A DNA stretch of 64,000 nt from DASUCS01 sp041166745. GTDB lineage: Bacteria; Actinomycetota; Acidimicrobiia; Acidimicrobiales; JACDCH01. The notes under the pieces were generated by a model. The model searched no databases and had not been told where the DNA came from. It saw nothing but the letters and a program-made list of their open reading frames with translations. Positions 35,214-43,415 of this stretch are shown one piece after another. The position numbers were made by a program, and so were the translations under genes. The number at the start of each line of letters is the position of its first letter. Position 1 is the first letter of the stretch. The stretch is taken from assembly GCA_041166745.1 (NCBI GenBank), contig JBEEGH010000028.1, positions 248,001-312,000 of the forward strand, read 5' to 3'.

Positions 35214-36475
35214 CTGCCGCCATCGAGCTTCACGCAGTGAGCAAGCGGTACTGGCAACTGCATGAGCAGGCGATGTTGCTCAAGTCGTTGATTCCGTTTG
35301 CCCGGCCGACCAAGACCGAGCTCTGGGCGCTTCGCGAGATGACCACCTCGATCGCGTCGGGCGAGACCGTAGGGATTCTCGGTCGCAATGGAGCGGGTAA
35401 GACGACCTTGTTGCGACTGTTGGCGGGAGTCACGCGCCCCACTGACGGCCATCTCGTCGTTCGAGGGCGGATCGCGCCGCTGATCAGTGTCGGAGTTGGC
35501 TTCCATCAGGAGATGTCAGGTCGCGAGAACATCTACGTGAGCGGAATGTTGCTCGGCCTCAGCCGACAGCAGGTACGCGAACGTATCGACGAGATCGTGA
35601 CGTTCGCCGAGCTGGTCGACTTCGTCGACACTCCGGTGAAGTTCTATTCCACGGGCATGTTCATGCGGCTGGGATTTGCAGTGGCAGCGCACGTCGATCC
35701 CGACGTCATGCTGGTCGATGAGGTGCTCGCAGTCGGTGATATCGCCTTTCAACTCAAATGCATCGAACGATTGCACGAGCTTCAGCAGCGGGGTACGACG
35801 ATCGTGCTGGTGAGCCATTCCGTGCACGCCATTCGACTGTTGTGTCCGCGGGCGCTGCTGGTGCGCGCCGGGAGATTGGAGTTCGACGGCGACACTGACC
35901 TCGCGATTTCTCGCCACCTCGAGCTGCTCTCGGTCGACGCCGCGCCGTCCCCGGATGCAGACGCCTCAACAGACGAACGTCACGTCGGAGCAGTGTCGAT
36001 CGTGAAACGAGAGCTTCTCGGGCCGAATGGGCCAACTCGTCACCCTCGGCAAGACGACGACGTCATCTACAGAATCACGCTGCGCTTTGAGCGCGCCGTG
36101 GAGAGCCCGCACCTTTCCTTCAGCATCCTCACCGAGGAAGGCATCTCCGCGTACGGGATGGCAACGAGGATCGGTCGTGACTGGCAGACATTTCATGCCG
36201 GAGACGTCGTGGTGGCAGACATCGCCTTTCGCATACGGCTCAGCGGCGGCACCTACAGGCTGGCTGTTGTCGTGATGGACAGGGACGGACGCGAGTTGTT
36301 GTGCGCCGATCACGACGGCCCCCTCATGTACATCGATCGGCGTCCAGGATCGAGTGGTATCGCCGAACTCGAGGCGAGCATCGTGATCGGCGATCATCGG
36401 CTGACGGAGCAGGCCGGCCGGATGATGGTGGCGCCACAGGGCCGGCTGACCGCCGAGGAGGGCCCTCCGGAGTGA
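35210..36475 (+). CDS. Polysaccharide ABC exporter ATPase Wzt/TagH-like with C-terminal domain
   Basis: ATPase of 421 residues. Residues 1-250 form the nucleotide-binding domain: Walker A GRNGAGKTTLLRL, the Wzt-type GVGFHQEMSGRENIY, an ABC signature reading YSTGM (SSGM is usual), Walker B VMLVDEVLAVGD and the switch His in LVSHS. Residues 270-421 are a beta-rich extension (ITLRFERAVESPHLSFSI) like the Wzt carbohydrate-binding domain that recognises the finished chain end. The GTG start overlaps the permease stop, and a methyltransferase gene overlaps its own stop, consistent with chain-end modification before export. Confidence 0.93.
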   Translation: MTAAIELHAVSKRYWQLHEQAMLLKSLIPFARPTKTELWALREMTTSIASGETVGILGRNGAGKTTLLRLLAGVTRPTDGHLVVRGRIAPLISVGVGFHQEMSGRENIYVSGMLLGLSRQQVRERIDEIVTFAELVDFVDTPVKFYSTGMFMRLGFAVAAHVDPDVMLVDEVLAVGDIAFQLKCIERLHELQQRGTTIVLVSHSVHAIRLLCPRALLVRAGRLEFDGDTDLAISRHLELLSVDAAPSPDADASTDERHVGAVSIVKRELLGPNGPTRHPRQDDDVIYRITLRFERAVESPHLSFSILTEEGISAYGMATRIGRDWQTFHAGDVVVADIAFRIRLSGGTYRLAVVVMDRDGRELLCADHDGPLMYIDRRPGSSGIAELEASIVIGDHRLTEQAGRMMVAPQGRLTAEEGPPE

Positions 36476-37329
36476 CGAGCCATGACGCCACTCCTGAGAG
36501 AGACCTGAAGGGAGTTCGAGCCCGCCTCGCGGAGATTGGCTGGTACCACGCGATCGACGTCTTCCCTGGGGTCACGACCGAAGGCTGGTTCGATCTGCGC
36601 CACGCGCTCCCGCTCATGCCCTTTCCGGATGTGCGGGGTAAGCGGTGCCTCGACATCGGGACGTGGGACGGGTTTTACGCGTTCGAGATGGAGCGGCGCG
36701 GCGCCACCGAGGTGGTTGCCATCGACGTGCCCGACCTCTCAGACATGGACTATCCGCCGGCGATACGCGACGACGCGACGCTCGACCTCAGCCAGTCGAA
36801 CAACAAGCCGCGCTCAGCCGGGTTCCGCCTACTGCACGAGCTGTTCGAGTCGAAGGTCGAATGGAAGGGTCTCAACATCTATGACCTGACCCCCGCGATC
36901 GTCGGCACGTTCGACGTCGTGATTCTTGGAAGCCTCTTGGTCCACCTGCGCGACCCTGTGCGCGCTCTCGATGCGGCGCGCAGCGTGCTCGATCGCGACG
37001 GCCAGTTCCTGCTCGTCGACTACGTCCATCCACCGGTCAACCTGATGAGCAGGCGGCGCCCGCTCTTCGAGTTACGAGGCGAAGGCGCAGACTTCCAGTG
37101 GTGGCTCGCGAGTAACGCCGGTCTGCGCCAAGCCCTGAAGGTGAGCGGCTTCGAAGTTGAACGGGCGTCGAAGTACTTCCTGCTGCGGCCATTTCGTGAT
37201 GAACGCGAGGCGCCCTACAACCGAGGTGTCCGGGCGCAGGCCAAGCGTCTCACCAATTGGGTGCTGACAGGCGATGCGACTCATGGCGGACATCTGCATC
37301 GGGCCTACCTCAGCTCGCGGCGATTTTGA
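36472..37329 (+). CDS. SAM-dependent methyltransferase, paralogue A
   Basis: Class I methyltransferase of 285 residues: WYHAIDVFPGVTTEGWFDLR at the N-terminus, GKRCLDIGTWDGFYAFEMER (motif I), VVAIDVPD, and FDVVILGSLLVHLRDPVRAL. It is strikingly similar over most of its length to the minus-strand gene at 39167-40051. The GTG overlaps the Wzt TGA by four bases, so it is translationally coupled to the exporter. Methylation of the non-reducing chain end is a known length signal in ABC-dependent systems with a Wzt C-domain; that role here is inference. Confidence 0.87.
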   Translation: MTSHDATPERDLKGVRARLAEIGWYHAIDVFPGVTTEGWFDLRHALPLMPFPDVRGKRCLDIGTWDGFYAFEMERRGATEVVAIDVPDLSDMDYPPAIRDDATLDLSQSNNKPRSAGFRLLHELFESKVEWKGLNIYDLTPAIVGTFDVVILGSLLVHLRDPVRALDAARSVLDRDGQFLLVDYVHPPVNLMSRRRPLFELRGEGADFQWWLASNAGLRQALKVSGFEVERASKYFLLRPFRDEREAPYNRGVRAQAKRLTNWVLTGDATHGGHLHRAYLSSRRF

Positions 37330-38333
37330 ACGATCCTGCCGGAGTGAGTTCGAGTTCTTCGCCCGTGATAGCTGTCGTCGTCGCGTCGTACGGCCGCGCC
37401 AATTTGCTCGCACAGCTCGTCGGTGGCCTCGAGGCGCAAGACCTGAAGCAGCCGTTCGAGGTCGTGCTCGTAGACGATTGCTCGCCGGACGGCACGTCAG
37501 CGGTCCTGGCTCAGCTCGCAGAAAGCGCGCGATTCCCGCTCAAGGTCTTGCGGACGGATCGCAATCGTGGGCCTGCCTTCGCGCGCAACCTCGGATGGCG
37601 TGCGTCGTCATCGCCGCTGCTCGCATTCACAGATGACGATTGCATCCCTGAGCCGGGCTGGCTCAGCGGCCTCGTCGCGGCCCTCGAGCGCGTCGATGTG
37701 GTCCAGGGTCGCACGCTGCCGAATCCGTTGCAGGCTGAGCGGGTTGGCGCATTCAGTCGTTCTTTGCACATCACGGCGCCCACCTCGTTCTTCGAGACCG
37801 CCAACATGGGCTACAGACGGCGGGTAGTCGAGGATGTCGGCGGTTTCGACGAATCGTTTCCGCTTGCCGCCGGCGAAGACACAGACCTCGGTCACCGCGC
37901 GATCGCGGCCGGGGCCTCGTTCGTGTTCGCGAGCGATGCAGTCGTCCATCACGAGGTCCATGCTTCGAGTTTTGTGAGCGCTGTCGCGAAGACGAAGAGC
38001 TGGCAAGGTTTGGTGAAGGTCGTCGTGCGTTACCCCGAGTTGCGTCGTTTCTTCGATGGCCGGCGTTTTGTATGGCATCGCCGGCACCAACTCGCGCTGG
38101 TCGCCCTTCTGGGGTTGACCCTCTCGGCCGGGCGTCCTCGGCTCGGAGTCCGGCGCGGGGCACTCGCGCTCATCGTTCCCTATGTGAACTGGCGGCTTCG
38201 TCGCGAGCCGTTGTGTCCTGGCAGAGCGGAGCGAATCGCGCGCCTGCCCCAGGCCTTGGTCTTGGACTTGGCCGAATGCACTCACGCCGCGATCGGTCAG
38301 GTCCAATCGCGGGGTGACGCGCACGCCGGCTGA
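37326..38333 (+). CDS. GT2-family glycosyltransferase
   Basis: GT-A enzyme of about 335 residues: VIAVVVASYGRANLLAQLV, VVLVDDCSPDGTS, GPAFARNLGWRASS, LAFTDDDCIPEPGW and GGFDESFPLAAGEDTDLGHR. A basic, weakly hydrophobic C-terminus follows. Paralogue of the gene at 27754-28761. The start is either TTG 37326, overlapping the previous stop as TTGA like its neighbours, or GTG 37344. Same transcript as wzm-wzt and the methyltransferase. Confidence 0.9.
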   Translation: MNDPAGVSSSSSPVIAVVVASYGRANLLAQLVGGLEAQDLKQPFEVVLVDDCSPDGTSAVLAQLAESARFPLKVLRTDRNRGPAFARNLGWRASSSPLLAFTDDDCIPEPGWLSGLVAALERVDVVQGRTLPNPLQAERVGAFSRSLHITAPTSFFETANMGYRRRVVEDVGGFDESFPLAAGEDTDLGHRAIAAGASFVFASDAVVHHEVHASSFVSAVAKTKSWQGLVKVVVRYPELRRFFDGRRFVWHRRHQLALVALLGLTLSAGRPRLGVRRGALALIVPYVNWRLRREPLCPGRAERIARLPQALVLDLAECTHAAIGQVQSRGDAHAG

Positions 38334-38362
38334 CGTCTCGAGTACGAGTAGCGTACGCGTCG

Positions 38363-39163
38363 ATGGGCCACGGCGGCGTCCCCACGGTCATCCTGTGCGG
38401 GGGACGCGGGAGCCGGATCAGCGACGTGAATCCAATGGTGCCGAAGCCATTGCTCCCCATCGGTGGCCGACCAGTGTTGTGGCACATCATGAAGATCTAT
38501 GCCACGGCTGGGCACACCGAGTTCGTGCTCGCCCTCGGGCACCTCGGTGATCAGATCCGGCGATACGTTCTCGACTACGAAGCGTTGACGTGCGACTTCA
38601 GTATCGAGCTCGGCGTCCCGAACAGCATCGAGTTCCATCGCGCACACCCCGAGAAGGGCTGGCGGGTGTCGTGCATCGACACCGGCGCCGAGACGCAGAC
38701 CGGCACACGGGTTCGTCGTGCGGTAGAGCACATAGCCGACGGACCGGTGATGATCACGTACGGCGATGCGGTCGCCGACATCGACATCGATGCGCTGCTC
38801 GCTCATCATCGAGCAGAAGGTCGGCTGGCGACCGTCACCGCTGTCCGACCTGTTGGACGCTTCGGCGAGCTGATGATCGACGGTTCGCGTGTTGCCGATT
38901 TCGCTGAGAAACCTCAGACGACCGACGGCGCGATCAGCGGCGGTTTCATGGTTTTCGAACGGGAGGCGATCGATCGGTACATCCCGGCAGGTGACGACGT
39001 GATGCTCGAGCGCGAACCGTTGTCTCGTCTCGCGGCTGACGGCCAACTGACGGCGTATCGCCACGACGGGTTCTGGCAGCCGATGGACACTCCCCGTGAG
39101 CACCGACTGCTCGAGGAGCTCTGGCAGACGGACGCACCCTGGCGCATCTGGAACGAGGAGTGA
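38363..39163 (+). CDS. rfbF: Glucose-1-phosphate cytidylyltransferase RfbF-like
   Basis: Makes CDP-glucose from CTP and glucose-1-phosphate. The 266-residue protein has TVILCGGRGSRISDVNPMVPKP, the nucleotidyltransferase N-terminus in the cytidylyltransferase form. It also has IGGRPVLWHIMKIY, ITYGDAVADIDI (metal-binding Asp), GRFGELMID and ISGGFMVFE. These match RfbF more closely than RmlA. The product would feed the dehydratase-like enzyme encoded at 47228-48250, although the two genes lie 8 kb apart. It follows the GT2 gene by 29 bases. Confidence 0.92.
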   Translation: MGHGGVPTVILCGGRGSRISDVNPMVPKPLLPIGGRPVLWHIMKIYATAGHTEFVLALGHLGDQIRRYVLDYEALTCDFSIELGVPNSIEFHRAHPEKGWRVSCIDTGAETQTGTRVRRAVEHIADGPVMITYGDAVADIDIDALLAHHRAEGRLATVTAVRPVGRFGELMIDGSRVADFAEKPQTTDGAISGGFMVFEREAIDRYIPAGDDVMLEREPLSRLAADGQLTAYRHDGFWQPMDTPREHRLLEELWQTDAPWRIWNEE

Positions 39164-39166
39164 TCG

Positions 39167-40051
39167 TCAGAGGCGTGGCCGCGCGACGACCGCGCGATGG
39201 AAGACGCCAGCCGACCGATCACCGGTAAGCCCCCAGGTCGCAGCTCGCCGAACGAGCTCACGGGCGCCGAGTCGGGGTTTCGGGTGCTGGTTGTATCTGA
39301 CGATGTACGGCTTCGACCGCTCGGTGATGTCGAACCCGGCGGCGTAGAGCATCCGCGCGTGGCCGGCGGCGTTGGCGAGCCACCACTGGCAGAACTGCCC
39401 GCTGCCGTTCAACTTGAAGAGTGGGCGCCCTCGCGCGAGCACCGAGGTCCACAACTCGATCTGATCAGAGGACACGAGCACGCCGCGAGTGACTGACCTC
39501 ACCGCCTCGAGCGCCCGGATCGGATCGCGTAGATGGAGAAGCAAGGAACCGCACACGACCACGTCGTACATGCCCAGATCGTCCGGCGACAGGTCGTAGA
39601 TGTTGCACGTCCTCCACTCGACGTTCGATCCGATGAGCTCGGCGATCAGGCGAAAGCCGGTGCCCTTCGGCGGGCCGTGCATGCTGATGTGCCGGCCTTC
39701 CTCGACGCCCTCCAGACCTGGGCGGGCATCTGCCGGCCAATCCCACAAGGTGTGGTCCTCGATGTCGGTCGCCACGACGTGCGCCGCTCCCCGTCGCTCG
39801 AGCTCGAAGGCGAAGAAGCCGTCATAGGTGCCGATGTCGAGACACCGCTTACCCCGCACATCCGGCAACGGAATCGCATCGAGCGAGCGGCGCAGATCGA
39901 ACCAGCCAGGCGTGGTGACCCCCGGCGCCAGGTCGATGGTGTGGTACCAGAACGGATGAGCCTGGAGATCCCGCAGAGCCTCCTCGGGAAGACTGGGCGT
40001 GAGCGCCGACACAGGCGGACGACCGTAGCCCGGTTGCAAAGAGCAACTCAC
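39167..40051 (-). CDS. SAM-dependent methyltransferase, paralogue B
   Basis: Class I methyltransferase of about 294 residues: FWYHTIDLAPGVTTPGWFDL, GKRCLDIGTYDGFFAFELER, VVATDIEDH and YDVVVCGSLLLHLRDPIRAL. It is a paralogue of the coupled gene at 36472-37329, on the opposite strand two genes away. The start is uncertain: GTG 40051 is given, GTG 40012 would match the paralogue length better, and a TTG at 40078 overlaps the divergent acyltransferase. It ends three bases from the convergent rfbF stop. Confidence 0.85.
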   Translation of the reverse strand: MSCSLQPGYGRPPVSALTPSLPEEALRDLQAHPFWYHTIDLAPGVTTPGWFDLRRSLDAIPLPDVRGKRCLDIGTYDGFFAFELERRGAAHVVATDIEDHTLWDWPADARPGLEGVEEGRHISMHGPPKGTGFRLIAELIGSNVEWRTCNIYDLSPDDLGMYDVVVCGSLLLHLRDPIRALEAVRSVTRGVLVSSDQIELWTSVLARGRPLFKLNGSGQFCQWWLANAAGHARMLYAAGFDITERSKPYIVRYNQHPKPRLGARELVRRAATWGLTGDRSAGVFHRAVVARPRL

Positions 40052-40064
40052 GTCGCCGGGCGAG

Positions 40065-41261
40065 ATGATGAATGGCAAGCTCGCGCGGGTGAATGACGCA
40101 GTTGACCGCGCTCCTGCTCGCGCGGTGGGGCTTGGCTACGTCAAGCCCCTCGATGGCTTGCGCGCCTTGGCGGTCGGACTCGTCGTCGTCCTTCATGCGG
40201 GATTCGTGCTCTCGCCTCGTGGAAGCCTGTTGCGCGGTGGCTTCGTCGGCGTCGACGTGTTCCTCGTCCTATCGGGCTTTCTGATCACCTCCCTGCTGTT
40301 GTCCGAGCACGCGGCGACGAACAGGATCTCTCTCCCGGCGTTCTACCTGCGTCGCGCCGTCAGGCTGCTCCCAGCTCTGGCGCTCTTCGTGCTGTTCCAC
40401 GTCGTCTACGCGGTCGCGACGCGACGATCGCTACGACTGGAGGCTCAATCCGCCATTGCGATTGTCTTCTATGCGTCGAATGTTGTTCAGTCGCTCCACT
40501 GGACGATGCCGGTCGAGCTGTCCCACACCTGGTCGCTGTCGTTGGAGGAGCAGTTCTACGTGCTCTGGCCGGGAGGCCTCCTCCTGCTGCTGCGTCTGAC
40601 TCGGTCGGCCCGCCCCGTCCCTCTCGCGATCTACGTCGGGATCGCGACGGCCGTGTGCGCCCGGTTCATCACCTGGCAAGTGCAGGGCTATCCAGCCGCG
40701 TACATGCTGCTGTACTCGCGGGCGGATTCGTTGCTTGCCGGCGCGGCGCTTGCATTCGTCTGGCACCGCGGCTGCCTTCCACGCCGGCATGTCCGCGCAG
40801 CGGGATGGGTCGGGCTCGCGGTCGTCTTGGCCGCCGCAGTCTGGGTCGACGGCACCAACGAAACGCTGTTCTACACAAGCTTCATCTTTGTCGCGCTCGC
40901 CTCGACTGCGATGATCGCGGCAGTGTTGGACGGTCGCTGGGCTATGAATCGAGTGCTCGCGCTGCGGCCGATGGTCGCCGTCGGGCGTGTGTCGTATGGC
41001 CTGTATCTCTGGCATGTCGCCGTTTTCGTTCTCGTCGAGCGCAGCTTTGGTTCTCAGTCGAGTGCCGTGCAGATCGTCATAGCGCTTGTCGGCTCGGCCG
41101 CGGCCACGGCGGCGTCGTGGTTCCTCGTGGAGCGACGGTTCCTCGTGCTGAAGCATCGTTGGGCCCCGTCACGGCTTCAGGCCGATCAGCGTTCAAACTG
41201 GGTGGGCGAGTCGACGACTCTGCTGTCGCCGTTCGCCACCGAGACGCATCCGCAACTATGA
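40065..41261 (+). CDS. Acyltransferase 3 family (OafA/YrhL-like)
   Basis: Integral membrane O-acyltransferase of 398 residues with about ten helices. YVKPLDGLRALAVGLVVVLHAG has the catalytic His of the family, GGFVGVDVFLVLSGFLITSLL follows, and SLSLEEQFYVLWP holds the conserved Glu. VSYGLYLWHVAVF near the C-terminus is also typical. It would add acetyl or similar groups to the glycan. Start ATG 40065 or 40068. Its stop overlaps the next acyltransferase start (ATGA). Confidence 0.92.
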   Translation: MMNGKLARVNDAVDRAPARAVGLGYVKPLDGLRALAVGLVVVLHAGFVLSPRGSLLRGGFVGVDVFLVLSGFLITSLLLSEHAATNRISLPAFYLRRAVRLLPALALFVLFHVVYAVATRRSLRLEAQSAIAIVFYASNVVQSLHWTMPVELSHTWSLSLEEQFYVLWPGGLLLLLRLTRSARPVPLAIYVGIATAVCARFITWQVQGYPAAYMLLYSRADSLLAGAALAFVWHRGCLPRRHVRAAGWVGLAVVLAAAVWVDGTNETLFYTSFIFVALASTAMIAAVLDGRWAMNRVLALRPMVAVGRVSYGLYLWHVAVFVLVERSFGSQSSAVQIVIALVGSAAATAASWFLVERRFLVLKHRWAPSRLQADQRSNWVGESTTLLSPFATETHPQL

Positions 41262-42481
41262 GCACCTTCGACCACCGCCGGCCCGGACGCTCGCGTGACG
41301 CAGATCGAGATCCGCAAACGGTGATCCGGTCGGCCAACCTCGACGTGCTTCGAGCCGTCGCCGCGCTCGCGGTGCTCGCGGGGCACTCGTACCTGCTGTC
41401 CGGCTCGTACATCGCTCCGACGGACCGGAACCCCGTTCGTCTGCTCATCAACAACGGTGCCGCCGGTGTGTGGCTTTTCTTCGCGCTCAGCGGCTACCTC
41501 ATCACCCTGCCATTCATCAGGGCGCTGCTTGCTGGCACAGAGCTGCCGAGCCTACGAGTGTTCGCGACGAGGCGAATCGCCCGCATCTTTCCTGCGTACC
41601 TCGTTGCGTTTGCGATCGTCCTCTTGCTCGGAGTTGCACCGGGAGTCTCGGTGCGTTGGTGGCAGATCCCCGTTCATGCCGCCCTGCTGCACAACCTCGT
41701 ACCCGGGGAGGAGCAAGCGATCTTCTTCGCTTCATGGACCTTGACCCTCGAGGTCGTGTTCTACGTGTTCGTCCCGCTCGTGGCGATCATGCTCCGTCGA
41801 GTTCACCCATCGGCGGTGCGAGCGTCCCGGCTGTCGGTGGGGGTGCTCGTGTTGTGGACGGCGAGCGTCGTGTTCACGTCGGCCATCGCGTACTCCGGTT
41901 CGGCGCCGACGAGCCTCTGGTTGCGGCTGACCTTCCCTTCGATGCTGTCAATGTTCTGCCCGGGCATTCTCGTCGCGATCGGTGTTGCCAGCATCGACGC
42001 TCGGGCCAAGCCACCATCGTGGTTCCTTGCGGTTGCCGATCATCGTCGCCCGGTCATGGCCGCAGCCGCAGTCCTCATCCTGTTCGGGGCACTTGGCGCG
42101 ACCTCGACGAACCTTCGGCTCTACGACGGTGCACGTCAGCTGTTTGCGATTGCGTTCGGCATCGTGCTCGTGCTGGCTCTGACCCGTCCGGAGGCGAGGA
42201 GTCGAGGCGGGCAACTGTTGGCTCGTCTTGGTCTGATCTCGTATGGGATCTACCTGTGGCACAGCGCGATCGTCCATGTCTTGGTCCGGCAAGGCATCTC
42301 CGATTTCGTTCCGCTGGCCCGTATCGGCGCGCTGCCCTACCTCGTTCACGTTGCATTCCTGCTGGCGTTGACGCTCCCACTGGCGTGGATCAGCTGGGTG
42401 CTCATCGAGTCGCCGGCGATCGCCGCGAGCAAGTGGCGAACCGGTGCTCCAGCGACGATCGACGTGGCGCCAGGAGGGTGA
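41258..42481 (+). CDS. Acyltransferase 3 family, second copy
   Basis: Membrane acyltransferase of 407 residues, distinct from its neighbour: NLDVLRAVAALAVLAGHSY (catalytic His), GAAGVWLFFALSGYLITLPF, ASWTLTLEVVFYVFVPL (family Glu), and LISYGIYLWHSAIVHVLV. Two consecutive, translationally coupled acyltransferases suggest two acylation sites or two acyl groups on the polymer. ATG start overlaps the previous TGA. Confidence 0.92.
   Translation: MSTFDHRRPGRSRDADRDPQTVIRSANLDVLRAVAALAVLAGHSYLLSGSYIAPTDRNPVRLLINNGAAGVWLFFALSGYLITLPFIRALLAGTELPSLRVFATRRIARIFPAYLVAFAIVLLLGVAPGVSVRWWQIPVHAALLHNLVPGEEQAIFFASWTLTLEVVFYVFVPLVAIMLRRVHPSAVRASRLSVGVLVLWTASVVFTSAIAYSGSAPTSLWLRLTFPSMLSMFCPGILVAIGVASIDARAKPPSWFLAVADHRRPVMAAAAVLILFGALGATSTNLRLYDGARQLFAIAFGIVLVLALTRPEARSRGGQLLARLGLISYGIYLWHSAIVHVLVRQGISDFVPLARIGALPYLVHVAFLLALTLPLAWISWVLIESPAIAASKWRTGAPATIDVAPGG
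42473..42478 (+). promoter_or_regulatory. Ribosome-binding site that fixes the sulfotransferase TTG start
   Basis: GGAGGG lies seven bases before the TTG at 42486, inside the end of the acyltransferase gene. No other in-frame start nearby has a comparable site. Confidence 0.65.
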
Positions 42482-42485
42482 TCAG

Positions 42486-43397
42486 TTGAGTGAGCGCAGA
42501 TTCATCTTCCTGCACATCCCGAAGACGGCCGGTCTCACGCTCCGCCACAGCTTCGTGCTGCGTTTCGGCCCGTCGAGGGTCTACTCGGTGAACGCCGAGT
42601 ACGACCTCTTTGAGCCATTCCTCGACTATGTACGAGGCGAGACTGACGAGTTCGAGTGGCACGACGGTGACGTGGACAACGCGAGGCACCTGGAGCGATT
42701 GGCGGCCTTGGACGAGGACGCGCTGAAGCGGACCCGGATTTACATGGGCCACTTCTGGTACGGGGTCCATCAGCACGTTCCCGCACCCAGCACGTACTTG
42801 ACCATCCTTCGCGACCCTGTCGAGCGAGTCCTGTCGCTGTACGGTCACCGCACGAGACGGCACGGGCTCACGCAGTCGCTCGAGCAATATCTTTCAGAGG
42901 CGCGTGACATCGACATAGAGAACGGTCAGACGCGTCGATTGGGTTCGGAGACCGACAGTCGCCGAGGCGATCGGGTCACGCCGAAGATGCTCCATCTCGC
43001 GAAGCAGCGTCTCGTCGAGAACTTCGCGAGCGTTGGCGTCACCGAGCGTTATGACGAAAGCCTCGTCGCCCTGGCGAGCGTGCTGGGGGTGCGTGCGCTT
43101 CCTTACGAATCGACGAACAAGGGTGAGGGCCGGCCACGGCGGACAGAGGTCGAACCCGGCCTTGTTTCGCTCCTGGAGGAACAGAACCAGTTCGACGCCG
43201 AACTACACCGCTACGGCCACCAGCTTCTGGACGACCAGATCTCGCGCCTCGACCTCGAGCGAGGGCTGGCGCAGCTGCACCGCGCGAACCGATTCATACG
43301 CGCCAGGAAGAGAAGCCATGCCGTCGGGAAGAAGGCCGGCCAGGTTGCGACTCGCGTGAGGCGAGCTGCGACTCGAGTTACACGGGCGAGCCCCTGA
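42486..43397 (+). CDS. Sulfotransferase family protein
   Basis: PAPS-dependent sulfotransferase-like protein of 303 residues. FIFLHIPKTAGLTLRHSF at the N-terminus is the 5'-phosphosulfate loop, and LTILRDPVERVLSLYGH is the 3'-phosphate site. The spacing fits the sulfotransferase family that includes heparan 2-O and carbohydrate sulfotransferases. The C-terminus ends in a long basic helical tail (about 265-303). A TTG start is used, supported by GGAGGG. The position after two acyltransferases suggests sulfation of the same glycan. No PAPS synthesis genes are in the window. Confidence 0.85.
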   Translation: MSERRFIFLHIPKTAGLTLRHSFVLRFGPSRVYSVNAEYDLFEPFLDYVRGETDEFEWHDGDVDNARHLERLAALDEDALKRTRIYMGHFWYGVHQHVPAPSTYLTILRDPVERVLSLYGHRTRRHGLTQSLEQYLSEARDIDIENGQTRRLGSETDSRRGDRVTPKMLHLAKQRLVENFASVGVTERYDESLVALASVLGVRALPYESTNKGEGRPRRTEVEPGLVSLLEEQNQFDAELHRYGHQLLDDQISRLDLERGLAQLHRANRFIRARKRSHAVGKKAGQVATRVRRAATRVTRASP

Positions 43398-43415
43398 CCG
43401 CGCCTGGCGGAGCGA

